A stretch of 44,250 nucleotides of DNA from JAJTHC01 sp044348005. GTDB taxonomy: Bacteria > Cyanobacteriota > Vampirovibrionia > Vampirovibrionales > JAJTHC01. The notes beneath the pieces were generated by a model. It saw nothing but the letters and a program-made list of their open reading frames with translations, searched no databases and had not been told where the DNA came from. Shown piece after piece: positions 24,920-32,508 of the stretch. The position numbers and the translations under genes are program-made. Where the stretch lies: positions 1 to 44,250 of the forward strand of contig JBIKTR010000014.1 in the NCBI GenBank assembly GCA_044348005.1. The letters are read 5' to 3'. Position 1 is the first letter of the stretch, and each line of letters begins with the position of its first letter.

Positions 24920-24981
24920 CCGACTTTCGTGGCCAGAAAATAGACTTTTCTGGCCAAAAAACGGACTTTCCGACACACGAA
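24920..24981 (+). repeat. Direct-repeat array 3 (about 3 units)
   Basis: Two 21-bp units (GACTTTCGTGGCCAGAAAATA, then one reading GACTTTTCTGGCCAAAAA) and a degenerate third. Same orientation as array 2, opposite to array 1. Confidence 0.8.
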
Positions 24982-25094
24982 ATTAGGGCGTTTCTTTACA
25001 TCGTGTGCGCAACATTCCACGCCATGAGTTAAGAAATATAAAGAAACATAACCAAACGTAACAATGCGTGTCTTGCTTTTTTTTTCTGATTTAT

Positions 25095-25133
25095 ACTAAC
25101 AATATATAGAAAAATCTTCTATATATTGTTAGT
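25095..25133. promoter_or_regulatory. Perfect 17-bp AT-rich inverted repeat before the 464-aa gene
   Basis: ACTAACAATATATAGAA pairs perfectly with TTCTATATATTGTTAGT around a 5-base loop; CGCTCTTTTTATTTT follows on the plus strand. It lies 41 bp before the next start codon. It could be a rho-independent terminator closing the accessory region, an operator, or a 5' leader hairpin. Confidence 0.6.
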
Positions 25134-25174
25134 CGCTCTTTTTATTTTCGTGTTGTTTAGGACAAACCCCGCCC

Positions 25175-26569
25175 ATGATGTCACTTTTTTATACAGGCTC
25201 TTTTCAAGACGTTACCCTTAATTTGGTGGCGCATCACCTGATTTTAAGCTTGGTTCAGATTCATGTTCGACTGCACCAAATCTGCTTGAAAAAAGGCGAT
25301 TTCAGCACGGTTACTTCACTTAAAACGCATTTAAAATCGCACACCTTAGGTGTCTTGCTCCAAGTCAGACGCTTACTCAGCCCCGAAAACACCCTGTCTC
25401 TAGAAGTCACGTTGGCTCAACTCAATGACTTTCAGCTTGAAACCAAGCGCCTAGCACGGCTCATGCACGCCTTGCACCCCCAACAGCCCAAGGGAGAACT
25501 TGCCCACGTCCTTAATAGCCTGATGCCCCTGTCCTTTTTGGCGAATAAAGACAGTCGCGTCATTGTGATGGACAGCCCCACCGCGGCCCTAGATTGGCCT
25601 TTAGAAAGCGTCCTTGTAGAGCGCTTGCCTTCCGTCTTTCAGGCGCTACCCACGCAATGGGTGGTGGCCACGCGTTCTTACTTGCATACGTGGGCAGAAC
25701 AGCTCTACCCCGCGCTCAACGCCAGTAACCCCAGCCTTTCGCCCGAATGGCTGACGGCCGTAACGGCGCATGTTATTGGGGTTCGTTTATTAGGCACCGC
25801 GTATTATGCGGAGTTTGTGGTGTCTGAATTGGTGCGTCGTGATTTTACCACGCTGGTGAAGATCGAACCGATTTTGTTTGAAGCCTTGAACTTTTTTGGC
25901 ACGGCGACCACCCAAGCCGTCCGCTTACACGGCATTAGCGAAGCCCTTTCAGATGAGCTCAAGCTCAACGCCAAGCGCAATGAAGAAAGCGAACTCGTCC
26001 ATGTTTCGGCCTTATTGGGCGTGCTTGAAAAACATGTGTTGGCCGAAGACAGCTTCAGTGAAAAACATGTGGGCTATGCCTTGCGTTTATTGGAACGCTT
26101 AAAGGCGGGCCTGCCTGTTTCTGCCTTGCAACACCATGACTTCAATGAAGTGTGGGACAAACTACAAGCCCTAGGCTTAAGCGAAGAAAGCCCCGAAACA
26201 CCCGATTACAACGCCTTACATGAACAACAGGCCATTTATCAACTCATGGAACAAGTGGGTGAAAGCCCTGTTGGGGTGCGTGAAATGTTACTGGCCGCGT
26301 GGATGCATCGCCTAGAAGATGCGTCAGACGTGTTAAGCCACTTCAACGACCTAGACGAAGTCGCCCTCTGGCCCGCGTGGGAACACTTCTGCCGTGGGGA
26401 AGAAGCCATGCAAGAACGCTTTATTAAATCCATTGAAACGGCTGAAGTGCATCACGTGTTAATGGGGCAATCTCGCCGTCACTTGCGGGTAAAGCCCACG
26501 GTGCAGGCAGCGCAAGGACCCGCCACCGCCCACGCATCGCGACCCCTTAAGCAGCCTAGCTTTGTATAG
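25175..26569 (+). CDS. Protein of unknown function, upstream of dcd-ldpA
   Basis: 464 aa, start ATG 25175 or 25178 with AGGAC upstream. I recognise no family. It is predicted largely alpha-helical, with no signal peptide or membrane span. Local features are a possible strand SRVIVMDSPTAALDWPLESV (~130-150) and acidic helices around 330-420. The C-terminal ~25 residues are Ala/Pro/Arg-rich and probably disordered. Base composition is that of the core genes. It is followed after 17 bp by dcd and then ldpA, overlapping genes, so it is the first gene of a three-gene operon and probably native. Confidence 0.75.
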   Translation: MMSLFYTGSFQDVTLNLVAHHLILSLVQIHVRLHQICLKKGDFSTVTSLKTHLKSHTLGVLLQVRRLLSPENTLSLEVTLAQLNDFQLETKRLARLMHALHPQQPKGELAHVLNSLMPLSFLANKDSRVIVMDSPTAALDWPLESVLVERLPSVFQALPTQWVVATRSYLHTWAEQLYPALNASNPSLSPEWLTAVTAHVIGVRLLGTAYYAEFVVSELVRRDFTTLVKIEPILFEALNFFGTATTQAVRLHGISEALSDELKLNAKRNEESELVHVSALLGVLEKHVLAEDSFSEKHVGYALRLLERLKAGLPVSALQHHDFNEVWDKLQALGLSEESPETPDYNALHEQQAIYQLMEQVGESPVGVREMLLAAWMHRLEDASDVLSHFNDLDEVALWPAWEHFCRGEEAMQERFIKSIETAEVHHVLMGQSRRHLRVKPTVQAAQGPATAHASRPLKQPSFV

Positions 26570-26586
26570 AAAAGGAGTTTTCTTGT

Positions 26587-27237
26587 ATGACGATTATGAA
26601 TGAATCTCAAATACTCGCGCGCTTGGTGCATCCAGATCCTGAAAAACGCCTGATTATTACCCCCTTAATCGCCCCTTCTGAACAGTTTGGCCCCACTTCT
26701 TTGGATTTACGCTTAGGCACGGACTTTCAAGTAATGCGTCGTTGTAACTACACCCACGTGGATCCACTGGATCCGCCTGAACAGTTGCAACAAGAAATGC
26801 ATGAGTTATGGGAATGGGTTCGAGTGCCAGTGGGCGAACCGTTTGTGCTTCACCCTGGGGAATTTGCGCTGGCTTCGACCTTAGAACATGTGAGCATTCC
26901 GTTGGATCTTTCCGCCCGTTTAGAAGGCCGTAGCACGTGGGGGCGCTTGGGGCTTCAAATCCACGCCACCGCAGGCTTTGTGGATCCCGGCTTTTCGGGG
27001 AGCTTGACCTTTGAACTGTCGAATGTTTCGATGGTGCCTTTAGCCCTTTACCCAGGGGTGCGGGTGTCTCAAATCTGCTTCTATCAAGGGCATCAAACCC
27101 TGTTGCCTTACGCGAAAAAACGCTTTAGCAAGTACAGCGGAAAGCCTTCTACGGCAGCTTCGGCGTTTTATCGGGATCCTGAATACAGCCGTTTAAAAAG
27201 CGCCTTAGAAGAAGAAGGTCGTCGTGTCTTGCTCTAA
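26587..27237 (+). CDS. dcd: dCTP deaminase family protein
   Basis: 216 aa; AAGGAG 11 bp upstream of the ATG. The trimeric deaminase/dUTPase fold is clear: GPTSLDLRLG (~35-44), LHPGEFALASTLEHVSIP, GRSTWGRLGL (~114-123), HATAGFVDPGF and SGSLTFELSN with E143 at the position of the catalytic glutamate of E. coli Dcd. It deaminates dCTP to dUTP, feeding dTTP synthesis. Whether it is mono- or bifunctional (also hydrolysing dUTP) cannot be read safely. It overlaps ldpA by 14 bp. Confidence 0.9.
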   Translation: MTIMNESQILARLVHPDPEKRLIITPLIAPSEQFGPTSLDLRLGTDFQVMRRCNYTHVDPLDPPEQLQQEMHELWEWVRVPVGEPFVLHPGEFALASTLEHVSIPLDLSARLEGRSTWGRLGLQIHATAGFVDPGFSGSLTFELSNVSMVPLALYPGVRVSQICFYQGHQTLLPYAKKRFSKYSGKPSTAASAFYRDPEYSRLKSALEEEGRRVLL

Positions 27238-28225
27238 GCACGAAGCTCACGCGCGTGTGGGGCAAGCGCTTGCGGAACGTCGCTATTTTAAGCTCATTTG
27301 TGGGGCAAGCTTTCACGATGTTGAAAAAATAAAGGCCCTGATTCACGTGTATGCGCAGGCTGGCATTGATTGTGTGGATGTGGCGTGTGAACCGCCTGTG
27401 TTACAAGCCGTTCTAGACGCTTATGAAGCCTTACCGCCAGAATCCCCGCAACCGCTGGTGATGGTGAGCTTGGATGTGGATGGCGATCCGCATTTTCGTA
27501 AAATACAGGTGAGCCGAACGGCGTGTGTCAATTGTGAAGCCTGCCTGCCCGCTTGCCCCGTTGACGCGTTGTGGATGGATGAGACGCATGAATTTCAAAT
27601 CCACCCTGACCGCTGTTATGGGTGTTTGCGGTGCCTACCCACCTGCCCCACGCAAGCGCTTTCAGCGAAGCCCACACACACCTTGCCTGAAGCCTTGATT
27701 GAGGTATTGTCGCATCCGCGGGTGGGGGCGGTGGAATTGCATGCCCATCACTTGGACGTTTCTAGCCTGCAACGCCTGTTTGACGCCGTGGGCCCTTATC
27801 TGGAACAAAAATGGGTGTCCTTATGCTTTCGCCCGAACGAACATCCACCTTCTACGGTTGAAGCGTATTTGACGTGCTTTGAAGCCTTGTGTGACACCAT
27901 TAAACCGTATGGCGTGATGCTCCAAATCGACGGAAACGCCATGCAAGCCGATGAATCGGCCCAATCGAGTCTAGCGGCCTTGGAAGGGGCCAATGCCTTA
28001 GGCGAACACTGGAAGGCGCGCTTTGCGGTGACCATTTCAGGGGGGATTAACGCAGAAACGGCTCGCTTGCTGAAAGAAGCGCCCTACCAGTGGATTGCTG
28101 GGGTGGGCATGGGGACTTTGGCCCGTCAACGCATTTGGCATTACATGCACGCCCCCCCCCACTGGAAACACGCCCAAGCCGTGGCTTTCACGCTGGTGGA
28201 TGCGTTTAAAAGGGGGTCTTCTTAG
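27224..28225 (+). CDS. ldpA: LdpA-like iron-sulfur protein
   Basis: 333 aa from GTG 27224 (AAGAAGG upstream), overlapping the dcd end, so translation is coupled. Two 4Fe-4S sites: CVNCEACLPACP (101-112) and CYGCLRCLPTCP (131-142), within a domain that starts FKLICGASFHDVEKI and has the DCVDVACEP segment; the C-terminal half is LdpA-like (FAVTISGGINAETARLL). In cyanobacteria LdpA passes redox state to the circadian clock. No clock gene is in the window and this lineage is not photosynthetic, so its role here may be general redox sensing. Family recognition is good; function is inferred. Confidence 0.8.
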   Translation: MSCSKHEAHARVGQALAERRYFKLICGASFHDVEKIKALIHVYAQAGIDCVDVACEPPVLQAVLDAYEALPPESPQPLVMVSLDVDGDPHFRKIQVSRTACVNCEACLPACPVDALWMDETHEFQIHPDRCYGCLRCLPTCPTQALSAKPTHTLPEALIEVLSHPRVGAVELHAHHLDVSSLQRLFDAVGPYLEQKWVSLCFRPNEHPPSTVEAYLTCFEALCDTIKPYGVMLQIDGNAMQADESAQSSLAALEGANALGEHWKARFAVTISGGINAETARLLKEAPYQWIAGVGMGTLARQRIWHYMHAPPHWKHAQAVAFTLVDAFKRGSS

Positions 28226-28235
28226 AAAGAGTTTC

Positions 28236-28264
28236 TTGCGAAATGGCCTTAAAATCGGTACAAT
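28236..28264 (+). promoter_or_regulatory. Promoter for the dnaJ-like gene
   Basis: TTGCGA and TACAAT separated by exactly 17 bp, about 175 bp before the start codon. The 216-bp gap between ldpA and this gene shows nothing else. Confidence 0.6.
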
Positions 28265-28441
28265 ACCTATCATACCCGTACAAGTCACAACAGATTCAAA
28301 CCGCATTTCGGGACGGGGGTCAATACGCAAAGGAAGCTTACGGAGATGAACGCATGTATGAATCAAGAGAAGATTCCCCTGTGTTTACGCTAAACTAAAC
28401 ATATCCCTTTTACTTCCTTCAACTCAATAGGTTTTTTCTAT

Positions 28442-29419
28442 ATGGATTACAAAGATTATTATGCGATTTTAGGTGTGCCCAAAACCGCCGATGCCAAGAC
28501 CATTAAATCGGCGTATCGAAAAAAAGCCAAGCAGTTTCACCCTGACTTACACCCTGAACATTCGGACAAATTCAAAGAAATTGGCGAAGCCTATGAAGTC
28601 TTGGGCGATGAAGAAAAACGCCAGCGTTACGACATGCTCGGTTCGCAATGGAAGCAAGGGCAAGCCGGGCCTTCACAAGCGCCCTACCAACAATGGGGCG
28701 GGGGAACAAACATCAACTATGAAGACTTGTTTGGTGGAGCAGGGGGCGCTTACGGCGGGGGAGCCTCTGGCTTTTCAGACTTTTTTGAAGCCTTTTTTGG
28801 CGCAAGGGCCTCTTCCAGAGGGCCAGCACAGGCTCGGGGCCAATCGCCACAAGCGCAGCAAGCCCCCCCTAAAGAAGACTTGGACGTGGAACAGCCCCTT
28901 CACGTGACGTTAAAGGAAGTCATTAAAGGGGGCGTGCGTTCCTTGTATGCCAGCAGTTTAAAAAAAGAAGTGAGCTTCAACATTCCCAAAGGCATTAGCA
29001 CGGGCAAGAAAATTCGGGTTCAAGGCGCGGGGCACGCTTCGGACTATACCCGCGGGAAAAGGGGGGATCTTCTGCTGAAAGTGACGGTGGACGTGCCTTC
29101 TGGCACAAGCGTAGAAGGCCTAGACCTTACCCAAAACTGCCCCATTCCCTTGGTGGAAATGATCTTAGGGGGGGAACATAAAATCACCCTGCCTTCAGGC
29201 GATGCCATTAGCATTCAGATTCCGCCGTATAGCCAAACGGGCCAAAAGCTTCGGATTAAAGGGGCGGGGCTACCGAATGTAAAAGCCCCTGAAAAAGAAG
29301 TTGGCCACGTGTACTTGCGTTTAATGCCCCTATTGCCCAAAGAACACGACCCACAGGCACCCGCTTTGTTCAACGCCATGAAGCACCTAAAGGGGGCGTC
29401 TGCTTCCTCCTTCAAATAA
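28442..29419 (+). CDS. DnaJ-family co-chaperone, CbpA type
   Basis: 325 aa. N-terminal J domain with HPD at 33-35, which stimulates the DnaK ATPase, then a Gly/Phe/Ala/Gln-rich region (~75-145) and the two C-terminal beta-sandwich substrate domains (EQPLHVTLKEVIKGG, RGDLLLKVTVDVP, GGEHKITLPSGD). The four CxxCxGxG zinc repeats of DnaJ are absent, so it is a class B (CbpA-like) protein. The ribosome site is weak. No dnaK or grpE is in the window. Confidence 0.9.
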   Translation: MDYKDYYAILGVPKTADAKTIKSAYRKKAKQFHPDLHPEHSDKFKEIGEAYEVLGDEEKRQRYDMLGSQWKQGQAGPSQAPYQQWGGGTNINYEDLFGGAGGAYGGGASGFSDFFEAFFGARASSRGPAQARGQSPQAQQAPPKEDLDVEQPLHVTLKEVIKGGVRSLYASSLKKEVSFNIPKGISTGKKIRVQGAGHASDYTRGKRGDLLLKVTVDVPSGTSVEGLDLTQNCPIPLVEMILGGEHKITLPSGDAISIQIPPYSQTGQKLRIKGAGLPNVKAPEKEVGHVYLRLMPLLPKEHDPQAPALFNAMKHLKGASASSFK

Positions 29420-29641
29420 GGGAAGTTCAGCGAATCGGCTTTTGAAACGGCTGAGATGTGGCATAATACGGGTAATGTTTAGGTGCTATTTGGTGCAAAT
29501 GTAACAAAATATGTTTGACGCTAAAGTACTTGGCTTATGTTGACGAAAGTAACAATGTTGAACGAAATCCTGGTACAGGGGATCGTTTAATCGTGTTAAT
29601 GTGTGTGTGTTATTTAATTATTACCTTAATTGGAGGAATCT

Positions 29642-30271
29642 ATGAACAATCGTTCACTTCAGGGTTTTACCCTTTCAGAATTACTCGTTTCTTTGGCCGT
29701 GTTGGGCTTAATTGCCGCCTTTGCCATCCCTAAAGTCTTAACCGCAGTGGGTACCTCAAGCGCACGAGCGATCGGTGGTGAATTGATCGCTACAGTTTCA
29801 CAGGCGTATGAAGCGTTGAGATCAGACAGAAACGGTTCTCTTAGTCGTTCAACAAAAGGGGCTGACTTGGTTGGCAAAATGAACTACAAGACATCGGTAA
29901 CAGCTACAGGAGTTGTTACTGTAACCTTCCCAAATGGTGGCACCATTCAATATAAGCCAACTGACGATTTTTCAGATGGTACGAAAGGTGTCATCGGATT
30001 TAACATAGACCCTGATGGCGGTACTACCAGTACTTCTCAGTATGGACCAGCGAGTGTTTACATTGCTAATGATGGTCGCTTTTGGTTGGCTTATTCCGAT
30101 TACGGCCCGAATTTTGCCCAAGTTGCAGCAACAGATCTTACACCGGCCACATCAGGAACTCCATCTGAATTTAATGACACGTATGAAGTTTCAGAAGACA
30201 CTAACAATGTGGCAAAAACTCCGGTAGTCCCTTCATCAGCTAGTGGGTCTGATAATACTTGGGCAAGTTAA
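29642..30271 (+). CDS. Type IV pilin-like / pseudopilin protein
   Basis: 209 aa from ATG 29642, with GGAGGA 4 bp upstream. A class III signal peptide MNNRSLQG^FTLSELLVSLA: prepilin peptidase would cut after Gly8 and methylate Phe; Glu5 of the mature protein is present. The hydrophobic stem continues to ~residue 35. The rest is a soluble Ser/Thr/Asp-rich domain with SVYIANDGRFWLAY. It is either a minor or major pilin or a type II secretion pseudopilin; no assembly genes are nearby. The 222 bp upstream include a possible -10 CATAAT near 29461. A strong terminator follows, so it is a single-gene unit. Confidence 0.85.
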   Translation: MNNRSLQGFTLSELLVSLAVLGLIAAFAIPKVLTAVGTSSARAIGGELIATVSQAYEALRSDRNGSLSRSTKGADLVGKMNYKTSVTATGVVTVTFPNGGTIQYKPTDDFSDGTKGVIGFNIDPDGGTTSTSQYGPASVYIANDGRFWLAYSDYGPNFAQVAATDLTPATSGTPSEFNDTYEVSEDTNNVAKTPVVPSSASGSDNTWAS

Positions 30272-30298
30272 TTTTTTAACTTGGTCATTCATTTTTTG

Positions 30299-30334
30299 GA
30301 ACGAGGCACTTTCACGAGTGTCTCGTTCTTTTTC
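30299..30334 (+). terminator. Rho-independent terminator after the pilin gene
   Basis: GAACGAGGCACT pairs with AGTGTCTCGTTC (one G-U pair) around a 6-base loop, followed by TTTTTC. Confidence 0.9.
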
Positions 30335-30425
30335 TTGGTCTTTCCAACACAACAGGTTACACAATGTTACAACGGGTTGTAGTTTTCGCCCTGAGCGTCC
30401 GAAACAGGTGTAGAAGTGCTTTTAC

Positions 30426-30450
30426 CCCCTCTCCCTTAGGGAGAGAGGGG
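30426..30450. repeat. Dispersed palindromic repeat
   Basis: CCCCTCTCCC-TTA-GGGAGAGAGGGG, the same type as 19258-19293. It lies just upstream of a small gene and could fold in its leader. Confidence 0.6.
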
Positions 30451-30480
30451 CAAAGCCACATAAAAAATAAGGAAATCCCT

Positions 30481-30771
30481 ATGCCTGTTGATGCTTCAGC
30501 GATGTGCCGTTCTTTCTTACCCAACAACCCTCGATTGGCCGAACTCATTTTAGGCGTCTGTAAAGAAACGTTTCGGGTGCGTTTTTTACCCAAGAACTTA
30601 ATCCGCGCCTTGGTCAATCGTGCGGTGGACGAAATCAGACGCGGGGGGCAGGAAATTATGAAAGACCCCCTGTTTAAACTTAAAATGGAAGAACATGCCC
30701 GTAGCCTGCATAGTCGTTATAAATACGAAATTGGTCAACTTAACAATACCACGGTAAAATCTCGCGTCTAG
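30481..30771 (+). CDS. Small conserved-looking protein of unknown function
   Basis: 96 aa from ATG 30481 (AAGGAAAT upstream); the longer frame from 30364 passes through the palindromic repeat and is unlikely. Helical and basic (FRVRFLPKNLIRALVNRAVDEIRRGG), with no membrane span or signal. Not recognised. It stands alone between the pilin terminator and the convergent coiled-coil gene. Confidence 0.6.
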   Translation: MPVDASAMCRSFLPNNPRLAELILGVCKETFRVRFLPKNLIRALVNRAVDEIRRGGQEIMKDPLFKLKMEEHARSLHSRYKYEIGQLNNTTVKSRV

Positions 30772-30809
30772 TCATTCAACCCCCTAAAGGCCTTCAGTCA
30801 AAACAACCC

Positions 30810-31526
30810 TTAACGGCGGGGCTTAGCGGGGTGAATCAGGTTGAGCGCCATTTCAATTTGTTCTTCTTGACTGCTGTGCTGAGGCATTAAAGGCAGTTGT
30901 TGGCTCGCCACCTTTGGCCGAGGCTGACGCTTCACCGCAGGGCGGCTAAGCTGTGGATGCCGATTCGCCACATTTTGCTGTGCTAACAAGCGTTGTTGCA
31001 CAGGGGCATTGGCGCGTTCTTCATTCAATTGGCTTGCGCCCAAGCGCACTTGTTCATGCAAATCGCCCAAACGTGCTTCCATGGTGCCCAAGAGTTCCGC
31101 CGCATAGGTTTTGGCGGAATAACGAATGTGATTGGCGTCTTCTTGTGCGGCATGACGCAAGGCGTCGCATTCATGCAGGGTGTCTTGCTTTAAGGCCTTC
31201 AGCTCGCCAATAAGTTGGGTGCGTACGCGTTGGGCTTCTTCTTCAATGGCTTTCATCAACGACGCTTCAGAAAGAATCTGTTGCTTTTCTTTTTCCGCAT
31301 TTTGAAGCAAGGCAATGGCTTGTTGGCGGGCTTGTTCTAGCAATATGTTTTGATCATTGACCATGTCTTGAGCGTCTTGAATGGCTTGGGGCAAGTGTTC
31401 ACGCAGACGGTCCATCAAAGGCAAGAGTGAATCGGCATTGACCATGACCCAAGGGGTCAAGGGAAGGGAAGGGCTTCCCAGAAGGAGATCTTCCATGTGG
31501 TCTAAAATTTTAATAAAGTTACTCAT
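30810..31526 (-). CDS. Coiled-coil protein downstream of coaD
   Basis: 238 aa. Residues ~35-170 are a long charged coiled coil (LLEQARQQAIALLQNAEKEK, EEEAQRVRTQLIGELKAL) resembling the ATP synthase b-subunit/DivIVA type, without a membrane anchor. The C-terminal ~70 residues are Gln/Pro/Arg-rich and disordered. AAGGAG precedes the ATG. It follows coaD after 65 bp on the same strand. Similar coiled-coil genes sit next to coaD in some Clostridia (from memory), where their role is also unclear. A DivIVA-like role at the cell pole or septum is a guess. Confidence 0.7.
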   Translation of the reverse strand: MSNFIKILDHMEDLLLGSPSLPLTPWVMVNADSLLPLMDRLREHLPQAIQDAQDMVNDQNILLEQARQQAIALLQNAEKEKQQILSEASLMKAIEEEAQRVRTQLIGELKALKQDTLHECDALRHAAQEDANHIRYSAKTYAAELLGTMEARLGDLHEQVRLGASQLNEERANAPVQQRLLAQQNVANRHPQLSRPAVKRQPRPKVASQQLPLMPQHSSQEEQIEMALNLIHPAKPRR

Positions 31527-31591
31527 TTCTCAACAATCTCCTTTTAAACGTGTTGAACGAGGTGGTGTAGGGGGGTGGGGGGCATGAAGTC

Positions 31592-32080
31592 TTAGCGTTG
31601 GTAAAGCTTTTTTAAGGCCGTGGCCACATGAGCAGACACATAGGCTTCTACGGGTTCATGATGGCTGGCGAGTTCTCTAACCAAGCGAGAAGACAAAAAC
31701 TGAAACTCAAGGGAAGGCATCATAAAGCAGGTATCCAAGTGGGGGTTAATTTTAGCGTTGGCTTGGTACATGGAACATTCGTATTCAAAATCTGAAATGA
31801 CTCTCAAACCTCGAATCAAACAATCCGCACCAACGGATTTGGCAAAGTGTACCGTCAACCCTGTAAAGGAAGTAACGGTGACGTTTTGAAGCCCCATGGC
31901 GACGATACTTTCATTCAGCATGATCATACGGGCTTCGGGGGTGAATAAACTAGTGGGTTTTGCAGGATTATGTGCCACAGCGATGATGAGTGAGTCAAAC
32001 AGGCACGCACCGCGACGAATCAAGTCTTCATGACCTTTAGTGACGGGGTCAAAACTGCCTGGGTAGAGTGCAACAGTCAT
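31592..32080 (-). CDS. coaD: Phosphopantetheine adenylyltransferase
   Basis: 162 aa, normal length. Catalyses the penultimate step of coenzyme A synthesis, pantetheine 4'-phosphate plus ATP to dephospho-CoA. Nucleotidyltransferase motif YPGSFDPVTKGHEDLI (the HxGH-type TxGH), LIRGLRVISDFEYE, and the C-terminal FLSSRLVRELA in place of the usual ISSTxVRE. GGGG precedes the ATG. First gene of a two-gene operon with the coiled-coil protein. Confidence 0.95.
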   Translation of the reverse strand: MTVALYPGSFDPVTKGHEDLIRRGACLFDSLIIAVAHNPAKPTSLFTPEARMIMLNESIVAMGLQNVTVTSFTGLTVHFAKSVGADCLIRGLRVISDFEYECSMYQANAKINPHLDTCFMMPSLEFQFLSSRLVRELASHHEPVEAYVSAHVATALKKLYQR

Positions 32081-32250
32081 CGTGCATCCCCATATAGTTT
32101 AATACACAGTTAATTATACTACAAGCGCTCATGAATAGGCAAGCCTATCTTTAGATTAGAGTATTTTTATTTTTTTGAGTATTTATGCTAAATTATAGAA
32201 TATACTTCTGTACAAGTTTGATGCTGGAGAATGGGTTTTGGTTCCCCTTT

Positions 32251-32458
32251 ATAGCTGGTGTTGTCAGAGACCTTTGCTCGCACAAAGGTTCTCCGACACC
32301 TCTAAATGCGTTCAAGGGGGGACGGGGAAGGACGTATTGCGTTTCTCCTCCCCTTCGTCCCCCCTTAAAAATCCCCCCTGAAACCCCACCTCCTCGCATC
32401 ATTCCTTTGCACGACGTCCGCAAAATGTCTCGGAAGCCTCGCATTTAGTGCGTTGACG
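32251..32458 (+). repeat. ~210-bp dispersed structured repeat, copy 1
   Basis: Order: ATAGCTGGTG, GAGACC, the small hairpin CCTTTG-CTCGCA-CAAAGG, CTCTAAATGCG, a GGGGGGACGGGG/CCCCTTCGTCCCCCC stem, GACGTCCGCAAAATGTCTCG and GCATTTAGTGCGTTGACG. It fills the 428 bp between coaD and lpxD, where there is otherwise no gene. It is the inverse of 35215-35426. Confidence 0.9.
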
Positions 32459-32508
32459 CCTGCTTAAAAAGTACTTCAATCAAAAACTTAAAGAAGGATG
32501 CCCTTACC

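Noticed and set aside
29515..29733. Protein starting at 29515 before the pilin gene
   Set aside because: It overlaps the pilin start in another frame and has no ribosome site; the pilin has GGAGGA and a signal peptide.
32185..32448. Coding frames across the ~210-bp repeat
   Set aside because: The same frames recur in the inverted copy because it is a repeat; no start signal is present and frames break in copy 3.
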